From Candidatus Thorarchaeota archaeon (GTDB lineage Archaea; Asgardarchaeota; Thorarchaeia; Thorarchaeales; Thorarchaeaceae), in NCBI GenBank assembly GCA_029856425.1, contig JAHQWZ010000031.1, forward strand, positions 1-12,293: DNA of 12,293 bases. The letters are read 5' to 3'. How positions within the stretch are numbered: the stretch's first letter is position 1; each line of letters starts with the position of its first letter. This document shows positions 1-6,622 of this stretch, piece by piece. Below the pieces are notes generated by a model. It made no database searches, was not told the origin of the DNA, and saw only the letters and a list, made by a program, of their open reading frames with translations. The position numbers and the translations under genes were made by a program.

Positions 1-403
1 CAGGCGCACGATAGCCAAGAGGTCGCTCTGCAACAAGAGGCTCCAAAGCTACAAATCCCTTCTCAAGCTCCTCACGCTCCTCCTTCGTGCTCAGGCTAGC
101 CGGATTCCTATGAGAGTATCCATGATGTCCTATCTCATGACCATGGCTTCCAATTTCCCTCACACTATCAGGATAGCGTTCGGCCACTTCCCCAGGAATA
201 TAGAAACCAGCTTTGACCTCATGCCGATCTAATATCCTCAAAATGCGCGGAAGTGCTGCCTTTGGACCGTATTGACCAAGGGAGAGAACCACGGGATTGT
301 CACGGTCAATCTTGTTCCGCCTCAAGATATTGCGCCAAGAAATATCTGCATCTAAATCAAAGGTTAGACACACAGCGCACTTTGCTCCATCCTTCCACTC
401 CAT
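1..403 (-). CDS. NodB-fold polysaccharide deacetylase / imidase-like protein (partial, C-terminus off the left edge)
   Basis: Partial reading frame of 134 codons starting at ATG 403 and running off the window. I translated it by hand. An in-frame TGA lies a few codons upstream and a GGAGG sits 11-12 bases before the ATG, so the start is well fixed. The NodB motifs appear in order: an acidic motif 1, TFDLDAD (residues 14-20); motif 2, H94-x3-H98 within GHHGYSH; and motif 3, R132-A-P134 at the cut edge. The block GQYGPKAALPRIL followed by a GFYIPG strand resembles the PuuE allantoinase / HpPgdA group, whose members include cyclic-imide or allantoin hydrolases as well as deacetylases. Archaea lack murein and the gene follows a nitrilase-type amidohydrolase by 73 bases, so a cyclic amide or imide substrate seems likelier than peptidoglycan (inference). 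No signal peptide, so cytoplasmic. The family is firm; the substrate is open. Confidence 0.85.
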   Translation of the reverse strand, partial: MEWKDGAKCAVCLTFDLDADISWRNILRRNKIDRDNPVVLSLGQYGPKAALPRILRILDRHEVKAGFYIPGEVAERYPDSVREIGSHGHEIGHHGYSHRNPASLSTKEEREELEKGFVALEPLVAERPLGYRAP

Positions 404-476
404 AATAGATTCTTCCTCCGCGATGTCTCATCAATCACGTAACCCGGCGAAAAATGTACCGAAGGGCGGAGGGGTT

Positions 477-1376
477 CTAGACCTTCCACTCACGGATGCT
501 CTTCTGCACCTTCATTTCGCCTAGCGTCTTGAGAATCTCTCCCTCCTGGAACCGCTCATAGACAGGGAACTTCATGTTGAGGGGAGAATCCCTAAGACTC
601 TTCCAGAGTGGTGTTATGCCAAATGACCCATTCTGACGAATCCACTCTACTCTATCCAAGTCGACGACCTCTGTCATGATCTCCTCATGTGTGCCGACCT
701 GCTGTAATACTCTGCCTTCTGGGTCTGCGAAGATTGAGAGTCCTCCGCCCTTTGAGCTTACAATGTTCGAGTTGAGGACATAACACTGATGCATGATTGC
801 TTGAGCTGGTACCAGAATCAACTCGGCCTGTCGGTCGGGCGTGTACGTTGCAGATGGTTGTAGAATGACCTCAGCACCCATCCAAGCAAGGGTCCGGAAT
901 ATTTCAGGAAACCACAGATCATAGCAGATGACAAGACCTACCTTCGTAATACCAGGAATGTCGAATGTGATGAAATCAGTTCCGAAATGCGTGTCCTCAA
1001 AAGGCATCCAGGGATAGATCTTTCTGTATTTGGCGACGAGGTCACCCTTTGGACTGAATGCGAGAGCGGTATTGAATATCTTATCACCATCTCTTTCTAG
1101 GAATGAACCAGGTACAAACCAGCACTCATTATCCCGGGCAATTTCGGACAGTTTTTCAGTCATACTATTCGGCATTGGCTCGGCATAATCTTTCCAATCA
1201 TTCGTTCCATACTGCTGGAGGTAGAGCTCTCCTGTGAAAACCAAATCAACCCATGGATAGGTCGACCTTACTTTCTTGGTTGTTTGTTCGAGATTGTTGA
1301 AGTTCTTGTCTTCATCGTTCGGATCTTTCCTTAGCTGGAGTCCTGCAACTCCTAGACGTCTTCCCATTTTCATCAT
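477..1376 (-). CDS. Carbon-nitrogen hydrolase (nitrilase superfamily amidohydrolase)
   Basis: About 299 residues, a normal length for the single-domain family. It should cleave a non-peptide C-N bond (amide, carbamoyl or nitrile) through a thioester on cysteine. The Glu-Lys-Cys triad is visible: E50 in FTGELY, K119 in AKYRKIYPW and C151 in VGLVICYDLWFPEIFR; a further conserved Glu (E127) follows the Lys. The frame also opens at GTG 1379, but ATG 1376 overlaps the upstream M28 stop as TGATG and has GAGG seven bases before it; ATGs at 1373 and 1367 are alternatives. The overlap implies translational coupling to the M28 paralogue. No signal peptide, so cytoplasmic. Candidate activities are an omega- or half-amidase, an N-carbamoyl amidohydrolase or an aliphatic amidase; the sequence does not decide between them. 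It ends in TAG. The neighbouring NodB-like enzyme suggests a two-step amide/imide pathway (inference). Confidence 0.9.
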   Translation of the reverse strand: MMKMGRRLGVAGLQLRKDPNDEDKNFNNLEQTTKKVRSTYPWVDLVFTGELYLQQYGTNDWKDYAEPMPNSMTEKLSEIARDNECWFVPGSFLERDGDKIFNTALAFSPKGDLVAKYRKIYPWMPFEDTHFGTDFITFDIPGITKVGLVICYDLWFPEIFRTLAWMGAEVILQPSATYTPDRQAELILVPAQAIMHQCYVLNSNIVSSKGGGLSIFADPEGRVLQQVGTHEEIMTEVVDLDRVEWIRQNGSFGITPLWKSLRDSPLNMKFPVYERFQEGEILKTLGEMKVQKSIREWKV

Positions 1377-3157
1377 CACCTTTCCTCAACTAGCAGTTCT
1401 TTAATCCCATCTTCAACCATCGTAATTATCTTCGATACATGTTCCAGCTCTCTTTCTATCAGCTTGTAGATTTTGGATCGCTCCTTCTCTAGTTTAGCTA
1501 GTGGCCTGTGAAGTGGTATCCAATTGTAGGCACAGTCTGGCTGACTCTCATACTTGTCGACGTATTCAGGTGTCAGACTGCCAACTGGTGTCCCTCTTAG
1601 CGTCATTATCGCAGAGTTAAGTGCAATATAGTCTTCAATCAGCTCCAAGCGTGATAAATAGTCAATATCGTCGGGAGCTGTCACTCTCCATAGCCACCCT
1701 ATTGTGGTATTTACTAGATGAGATACTGTGGACAGAAAACGGTTCGCTTTCCGAACCAAATCATCGTCCCCATTCCTAGCTATAGATTTCAGTTTCTTGC
1801 TAAACGTGGTCTTCTTTCCACGAATGTCTCTGATTCGAAGGAGATGTTGTGTCATGTCAAAGGGACAGTTTCTCATCTTGCTGTACTTGGAGAGAATAGC
1901 CTCGAACCTCATTAGAGGAGTGAAAATATCAATTGGCAACAGCCTTGCGTCTGCAATCTTAAAGAGCACATCATTCATGAAGTTGGCGTAAAGGAGGACT
2001 GTATTGTAATCCAAATGGTCAAGGTCATCTTTCTGAGTTTGATATAGATGACTTGGAAAAGTCACTCCGTATATCGAAGGTACTCCGGACACTTCAAAGA
2101 ACCAATGATCGCTGCCATACCCTGGTGGATCATAGAACTCGAGCCCTTGAACGGCTCTATTGGTTGATTCAATACCTTTCGCAAACTCCAACAACTCTGC
2201 TGTGGTTCCGATGAACTTCTGAGCAGGATCTGGAAATCCGACAGAATCAAGGCTGAGAAATGCAGCTACTTTTGAAAGAGAACCTCGTTTCTTGTCCAGA
2301 TATGTTTTAGATCCGTTACACCAATAGTAGAACCCCTCAGATCCGCCATTCTCTGCACCGAAGAAAAGGAACCTCACACTTCTCTTCAGTACTCCCCCAT
2401 TCTGAACATATTCCTGAAGTAGTCGAGCAATCTCCACGATGATGGCCACTGGGGCACAATTATCTGCTGCCCCTGAAAACCAGCTATCGACATGAGTTCC
2501 AATATAGATCTCTTGTTCAGAGCGATCTTGACCCTCTAGAACGGCTTCTATGTTCATTGACTCAGCGGTCGATGGGACTTCAACTTTCACATCAATTTCT
2601 AATTCGACATCGCCCTCCCCAATTAGGTCGAATAGGAAATTCCCATCCTCCATTGAGATGCTTATCACAGGAATCTTCAGCAATCGACCAGATTCTACCA
2701 CAACCACTTTGCGAAGGTCCCCCTCATCAGGAGTCGAGATTAGAACCGCATCCAGTCCTCGCCTTACAGCTTTGTAGTAGGTGCGTGTGGGAGATGAGTA
2801 GAGTTGACTGCCCCAAATAGAGAGACCTATTTTACCACCATCATTCTTGGTACCATATTCATCAATCTGACTTATCTGCGTCAGTTTCCCAGATGATCTC
2901 TGACCCTGAGAGTAAGGAAAGAGAGCAGCCTCCAGTTCTCTCTCGATGGGTTTCAATATTCTTACGTTACAGGATATTGGATTCCATCCGCGAACTTCGA
3001 AGTTCATCGTTTCTATATTATTGAAACCAATGCTACGAAGGGATTCAATTATGTATTCAGAAGCGCGACGCTCATTGGATGACCCTGCAATTTTATGCCC
3101 TATGGAATGTAGTTCCTGCATAGTGGCTCTAATTCTATCGAGTGAGGGGTTCTCCAC
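1376..3157 (-). CDS. M28-family metallopeptidase paralogue with two zinc ligands replaced (probable pseudo-peptidase)
   Basis: 593 residues from GTG 3157. I chose GTG because TGGAGG lies seven bases upstream and because it aligns one residue short of the paralogue at 4632-6410; an ATG at 3175 would add six residues but lacks a ribosome binding site. Architecture: M28 N-terminal part, a PA-like inserted domain (about 85-190), the M28 core (about 205-400), and a C-terminal helical domain (about 410-593) like the dimerisation domain of PSMA/transferrin receptor. Expected metal ligands: H222 (GTHVDSW), D232 (GAADN) and D304 (LSLDS) are present, as is the catalytic Glu269. The next ligand, normally the second Glu of GAEE, is Asn270, and the last ligand, normally His in YHTQKDD, is Gln373. 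The intact paralogue has Glu and His at these positions with a constant one-residue offset, so misalignment is unlikely. No signal peptide. It probably binds metal poorly and may act as a partner or binding protein (inference). It starts 27 bases after the aminotransferase and overlaps the nitrilase by one base. Confidence 0.9.
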   Translation of the reverse strand: MENPSLDRIRATMQELHSIGHKIAGSSNERRASEYIIESLRSIGFNNIETMNFEVRGWNPISCNVRILKPIERELEAALFPYSQGQRSSGKLTQISQIDEYGTKNDGGKIGLSIWGSQLYSSPTRTYYKAVRRGLDAVLISTPDEGDLRKVVVVESGRLLKIPVISISMEDGNFLFDLIGEGDVELEIDVKVEVPSTAESMNIEAVLEGQDRSEQEIYIGTHVDSWFSGAADNCAPVAIIVEIARLLQEYVQNGGVLKRSVRFLFFGAENGGSEGFYYWCNGSKTYLDKKRGSLSKVAAFLSLDSVGFPDPAQKFIGTTAELLEFAKGIESTNRAVQGLEFYDPPGYGSDHWFFEVSGVPSIYGVTFPSHLYQTQKDDLDHLDYNTVLLYANFMNDVLFKIADARLLPIDIFTPLMRFEAILSKYSKMRNCPFDMTQHLLRIRDIRGKKTTFSKKLKSIARNGDDDLVRKANRFLSTVSHLVNTTIGWLWRVTAPDDIDYLSRLELIEDYIALNSAIMTLRGTPVGSLTPEYVDKYESQPDCAYNWIPLHRPLAKLEKERSKIYKLIERELEHVSKIITMVEDGIKELLVEER

Positions 3158-3184
3158 ACCATAGCCTCCAAGCATTGTTTGTCG

Positions 3185-3961
3185 CTATAGCTGCTTGAAC
3201 TCCTTCTCAAGTAGATTCAGGACTTTCTGAGCTTCTTCTTCAGTGATACATAAGGGAGGCTGGAGGCGAATAACGTTCTTCTTAACACCGCCAGTGCCAA
3301 TCAGGACACCACTCTTCATCAGACCCTTAGCTACCGACTGCGTTTCGTCAACTGCAGGCTCTTTCGTGCCAAGGTCTTTCACTAGCTCGATGCCGATCAT
3401 GAGACCCCTGCCTCTCACCTCGCCAATGTGCTTGCTGCTCTGCTGAATCTCCTTCAATTGCTTCTTCAGCATGTCACCCATTTTTTTTGAATTCTTGACC
3501 AGCCCTGCATCCTCAAGATAGCTGAGATTCTCCAGAGCCACCGCACAACTGACTGGGTTCCCGCCAAATGTGGAGAAGTGGTCCCCTGACTCTAGAGAGG
3601 CTGCAATCTCATCCGTGGTGATGTAGCCCCCAATTGGCATTCCTGCACCCAATCCCTTCGCCATAGTAATGATGTCTGGCTTGATTCCGAAATCTTCAAT
3701 CGCTAGCATCTTTCCAGTCCTGCCAAAGCCAGTTTGTACTTCATCTGCTATGTACACAATATTGTGGTCCTTACAGATTCTTTGCACAAGGTCATGATAC
3801 TCCTTTGGAGGCACAACCAACCCACCCTCACCTAGTATGGGCTCTACAATCATAGCTGCAACATCGCCCGTGGTATGATAATTGACAATATCTTCAACTC
3901 TTCTAGCGCACTCAGTGCCACAATCAGGGAATTCCAGCGGGCATCTATAGCAATAAGGCAT
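3185..3961 (-). CDS. Aminotransferase C-terminal fragment downstream of the TAG
   Basis: 258 codons from ATG 3961, the first ATG after the TAG, to TAG 3185, in the same frame as the upstream half. It carries the PLP-binding Lys (residue 102 here), the cofactor Asp (73), the THF/SGG-like segment HFSTFGGNP and the small C-terminal domain with VRGRGLMIGIEL. No convincing ribosome binding site lies at a suitable distance from ATG 3961, so independent translation is doubtful; it is best seen as the second half of the interrupted gene. Confidence 0.55.
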   Translation of the reverse strand: MPYCYRCPLEFPDCGTECARRVEDIVNYHTTGDVAAMIVEPILGEGGLVVPPKEYHDLVQRICKDHNIVYIADEVQTGFGRTGKMLAIEDFGIKPDIITMAKGLGAGMPIGGYITTDEIAASLESGDHFSTFGGNPVSCAVALENLSYLEDAGLVKNSKKMGDMLKKQLKEIQQSSKHIGEVRGRGLMIGIELVKDLGTKEPAVDETQSVAKGLMKSGVLIGTGGVKKNVIRLQPPLCITEEEAQKVLNLLEKEFKQL

Positions 3962-4012
3962 TGGAGCATGTACAACTCCTGGAGAATTTGCGAAGGTGCC
4001 AAAACCATGCTT

Positions 4013-4480
4013 CTATTTTGCTTGGCCAGTCAACGTGAGTGAGAGAGCTAGTCTTCCATGGAATGACCCCTCTAGTGCAATGACGGCGGCTCCAGTGCGA
4101 CCCTGCGTCACGCTGTACTTTTTGGCAATCTTGACACCACCCTCAACAGCCTCCGCTCCACTATTACAGAAGAATGATTTGGTCAGATTGGTTGGTGTGA
4201 GGTTAGCAAGTTTTTCGGCCAGCAATGTTTGGGGAACATTGTGATATAGACCAGAGCAATGAATTAGCTTCGATAATTGCTCAGACCCAGCTTTGACAAG
4301 TCGCTCTGGACTATGACCAGCATTCACTACGGAGATACCGCTAAGACAATCAATATACTCTGTTCCATCAAGGTCGCGCACAATCGTGTTTTCTCCTTCA
4401 TAGATGACTATGGGCTTACGAGCATAAGCAGGAACCATATACTTGGACTCTTTCTTGATTATTTCATCTCTATTGACCAT
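4013..4480 (-). CDS. Aminotransferase N-terminal fragment, as translated up to the TAG
   Basis: 155 codons from ATG 4480 to TAG 4013. It contains the N-terminal arm, the substrate-side segment around LSGISVVNAGHSP and the SGAEA cofactor loop, but neither the PLP lysine nor the cofactor Asp. If translation ends here the product lacks the active-site lysine and most of the large domain, so it should be inactive and probably unstable. Listed separately because a gene caller would report it as its own coding region. Confidence 0.6.
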   Translation of the reverse strand: MVNRDEIIKKESKYMVPAYARKPIVIYEGENTIVRDLDGTEYIDCLSGISVVNAGHSPERLVKAGSEQLSKLIHCSGLYHNVPQTLLAEKLANLTPTNLTKSFFCNSGAEAVEGGVKIAKKYSVTQGRTGAAVIALEGSFHGRLALSLTLTGQAK

Positions 4481-4523
4481 TACAAGACCTCTCCATAATA
4501 TTACGATTCGCGATTGAAACTAG

Positions 4524-4534
4524 ATATACTTTCG
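4524..4534 (-). promoter_or_regulatory. Candidate BRE/TATA promoter of the aminotransferase
   Basis: On the minus strand CGAAA runs directly into GTATAT, matching a purine-rich BRE followed by a TATA box. Its centre is about 47 bases before ATG 4480, which would put the transcription start near 4501 and leave a leader of about 20 bases containing the GGAGAGG ribosome binding site at 4488-4494. The spacing suits an archaeal promoter, but this is a motif match only. Confidence 0.45.
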
Positions 4535-4606
4535 AGCCTTCTCCCAGCTCCTTTGACTTATGTAGTGAACAACCATAAGAAGAATCCCAACACCAGTGAA
4601 CATCAA

Positions 4607-4620
4607 TGAACATTTGTTCA
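4607..4620. promoter_or_regulatory. Inverted repeat TGAACA-N2-TGTTCA (candidate operator, site A)
   Basis: Perfect 6-base arms separated by TT, in the 151-base gap between the intact M28 gene and the aminotransferase. Two more direct TGAACA copies lie close by, at 4597-4602 and 4566-4571, upstream of the TATA-like box. The same hexamer pair recurs in the gaps at 6526, 7675 and 9728, which suggests a common DNA-binding regulator (inference). Confidence 0.4.
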
Positions 4621-4631
4621 AAATGGTTCTC

Positions 4632-6410
4632 CTAATTCTGAACGAGATTCCCGATATCTTCAGATATGCTATCCATCATACCTGATAGCTGCTCTAATAG
4701 ATCTTCAATATCCTTTCGAATTCGTTGATGCTCCTCATCTAGCTTCGCAAGAGGCTCGTGAAGATATATCCAGTTGTATGGATTATCAGCTTGCTGTTCA
4801 ATTCGTTTCACGCTCTCCAAATCAATAGCTGCGATGGGAATATTACGTAGATTCTGAATGGAGTTTGTCAAGTAAATATAATCAGCAATCAGCTCAAATC
4901 GATAGAGATAATCGCTGTTGTATGTTTCAAGCGGACGGGTTGCGAAGCCAATGGTTTGATTGAACTTGTTAGCTGTATTGAGCAAGAAATGATTGACTTT
5001 CGAACTGAGTTCACGACTTCCTGTCTTTTGAGCTATTGTGAGAATCTTTCGGATAGCAGATTCTTGTTTGAGAAGTGCTTTCATCTTCGCGAGAAGCGGC
5101 CCGAGGTCGAAGGAGTTGCCGTCCATTTTGCTGTATCTGAGGATGATTTGCTCAAACCGTTTCAATGGAAGGAATACGTCAATAGGCAGTATCTCTGCTT
5201 CTGCAAAGAATGAAAGAGCCTCTTTCATAAACTCGGCGTAAAAATGCACAGCTTCGAAGTCAAGATGATCAGGGTCATCCTTCTGAGTATGATAGAGCGG
5301 ACTTCGAAATGCAACTCCATAGATTGTTGGAGCACCAGCTAGTTCAAAGAACCAATGATCACTTCCATAGCTAGGAGGATCCAAGTATAACAGCGGGAGA
5401 ACTCGTTCAAGGTCAACCTTGATAGATTTGGCATAATCAAAGAGATCCGCTGTTGCGTAGATATAGTTCTTAGCTGGAGCAGGATATCCTGTCGAGTCTA
5501 AACTGAGTACAGCAGCGGTCCTAGCAACAGTTTCAGGATTGTCCCTCACGTATGCTTTTGAGCCATTCAGCCAGAAATAGAAGTCATTTGACCCACTCTC
5601 TTCAGCGCCGTAGAAAATGAACCGGATCGTTCTCTTAGGGGGCTTTCCAGCCTTGGCCTGGTGATTGAATATTCGGGCCAGCTCAAGAACTGAGGCGGCA
5701 GGAGCACAGTTGTCAGCAGCACCTTGAAACCATGAGTCGTAGTGTGCTCCTACCACAATCTCATGATTTGAAGTCCCATCCCCTTCAAGTATTCCAACTA
5801 CATTGTATGAAGTTGAGCCGGAGGAAACCTCAACATCTGTCCTTACGCCCATTATCACTTCTCCCTCTTCCATCATATCGAGAAGCCTGGCTCCCTCTTC
5901 CTTGGTGACACATACGACAGGAATCTTGAGAAGCCCGCCGCTGGCGAGGACTACGACTTTCAGGAGGTCCCCCTCGTCTTGTGCTGCTACAATCAGACCC
6001 TCATATCCTAATCTAGCTGCACGGAAATAGGTCATCCTTGGACTCAGGTAATCATCTAGGCCCCACTCCGAGAAAGCAATCAGGCCTTTTCCAATTGATG
6101 ACGAACCATTCTCTTCGCAGCTAATGACTGCAAGGGGGCCTTCTACATTCTCCGTTTTACAATATGGAAATAGAGCTGCCTCAATCTCCTTCTCAACTGG
6201 TTTCTTCATCTCTACAATACATGATACGGGATTCCATCCGTGCACATCGAATGGCTGCTTTTCTACTCTCGAAAATCCAAAACTGACAAGACTGTCATGA
6301 AGATAGTCAGCAGCTTGCACCTCAGCCTCAGTTCCTGCAACCTTCTGGCCAAATGCACAAAGCTGCTCGACGGTCTTTCTTATCTCCGAGATAGATGTTT
6401 TTTCTACCAT
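4632..6410 (-). CDS. M28-family zinc aminopeptidase (intact active site)
   Basis: 592 residues from ATG 6410, which has GGAG eight bases upstream. The open frame extends to 6554, but that extra stretch has no ribosome binding site, no counterpart in the paralogue, and contains regulatory-looking repeats. All M28 di-zinc ligands are present: H223 (GAHYDSW), D233 (GAADN), catalytic E270 with ligand E271 (GAEESGS), D305 (LSLDS) and H374 (YHTQKDD). A PA-like domain is inserted at about 90-195 (IAFSEWG, YFRAARLGYEGLIVA, KIPVVCVTKEEG), and a mostly helical C-terminal domain spans about 405-592, the same layout as PSMA-type M28B proteins. There is no signal peptide, so it probably trims peptides in the cytoplasm; an amino- or carboxypeptidase role cannot be separated from sequence alone. 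First gene of the minus-strand block, sharing a 212-base divergent gap with the surface amidotransferase-like gene. It ends in TAG and lies 151 bases from the aminotransferase. Confidence 0.93.
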   Translation of the reverse strand: MVEKTSISEIRKTVEQLCAFGQKVAGTEAEVQAADYLHDSLVSFGFSRVEKQPFDVHGWNPVSCIVEMKKPVEKEIEAALFPYCKTENVEGPLAVISCEENGSSSIGKGLIAFSEWGLDDYLSPRMTYFRAARLGYEGLIVAAQDEGDLLKVVVLASGGLLKIPVVCVTKEEGARLLDMMEEGEVIMGVRTDVEVSSGSTSYNVVGILEGDGTSNHEIVVGAHYDSWFQGAADNCAPAASVLELARIFNHQAKAGKPPKRTIRFIFYGAEESGSNDFYFWLNGSKAYVRDNPETVARTAAVLSLDSTGYPAPAKNYIYATADLFDYAKSIKVDLERVLPLLYLDPPSYGSDHWFFELAGAPTIYGVAFRSPLYHTQKDDPDHLDFEAVHFYAEFMKEALSFFAEAEILPIDVFLPLKRFEQIILRYSKMDGNSFDLGPLLAKMKALLKQESAIRKILTIAQKTGSRELSSKVNHFLLNTANKFNQTIGFATRPLETYNSDYLYRFELIADYIYLTNSIQNLRNIPIAAIDLESVKRIEQQADNPYNWIYLHEPLAKLDEEHQRIRKDIEDLLEQLSGMMDSISEDIGNLVQN

Positions 6411-6622
6411 ACACAGGTCTCCAACAAATGATTGACGATACGCGCTGTCTTTGGAAGATAGTCTTTTGCTGCGTTGAGGTCTGGTAATAGTGTGTGAACA
6501 ATCTAAAGAAAGGTCCCAACATGGATGTTCAACACTGAACAAAGAAAGAGGCATAACACCTAAACAGCCTTAACCAGTTCTGCACCTTGAGTATTATTCA
6601 GAGCAAAGGTTGAGGCTCTTGG
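6411..6622. promoter_or_regulatory. Divergent intergenic region between the two gene blocks
   Basis: Must hold the promoters for the M28 gene (leftward) and the amidotransferase-like gene (rightward). GAGG at 6612-6615 is the ribosome binding site for ATG 6623. I see no strong TATA box; TTTAGAT on the minus strand near 6501-6507 and ATTATT near 6593-6598 are weak candidates. It holds three TGAACA/TGTTCA copies (6495-6500, 6526-6531, 6536-6541). Confidence 0.5.
6526..6541. promoter_or_regulatory. Inverted repeat TGTTCA-N4-TGAACA (candidate operator, site B)
   Basis: Perfect 6-base arms with ACAC between them, in the middle of the divergent gap, with a further TGAACA at 6495-6500. Its central position would let one regulator act on both gene blocks. 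Same hexamers as sites A, C and D. Confidence 0.4.

Larger units (their letters stand above)
3185..4480 (-). pseudogene. Class III PLP-dependent aminotransferase interrupted by an in-frame TAG
   Basis: One continuous frame of 431 codons plus stop, normal for class III aminotransferases (acetylornithine, GABA, AGXT2-like), broken only by TAG at 4013-4015 (codon 156). Both sides are the same protein: SGAEA phosphate-binding loop at 107-111, FHGR at 140-143, then after the stop KHGFGTFANSPGVVHAP and PYCYRCP, the PLP-pyridine Asp in IADEVQTGFGR (D246 counting through the TAG) and the Schiff-base Lys in MAKGLGAGMPIGG (K275). The family usually has an aromatic residue (Tyr) at the TAG site, so one substitution in TAC or TAT explains it. 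The start is ATG 4480 with GGAGAGG seven bases upstream, under a TATA-like box. It would move amino groups from an amino acid or omega-amine to a keto acid. The substrate is not resolved. It may be a decayed gene, a sequence error, or read through; without readthrough neither half could be active. Confidence 0.85.

Noticed and set aside
404..476. Terminator between the nitrilase and the NodB-like gene
   Set aside because: Only a short T5 on the minus strand (450-454) and no convincing hairpin; too weak to call.
3158..3175. ATG 3175 as start of the divergent M28 gene
   Set aside because: No ribosome binding site there; the TGGAGG inside this stretch points to GTG 3157, which also matches the paralogue start. 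Not fully excluded.
4013..4015. Wholesale reassignment of TAG to an amino acid in this organism
   Set aside because: At least four genes here end naturally at TAG at family-appropriate lengths, so TAG acts as a normal stop in general; context-dependent readthrough is still possible.
6411..6554. N-terminal extension of the intact M28 gene to ATG 6554
   Set aside because: No ribosome binding site, no counterpart in the paralogue, and the stretch contains the shared inverted repeat; ATG 6410 has GGAG at good spacing.
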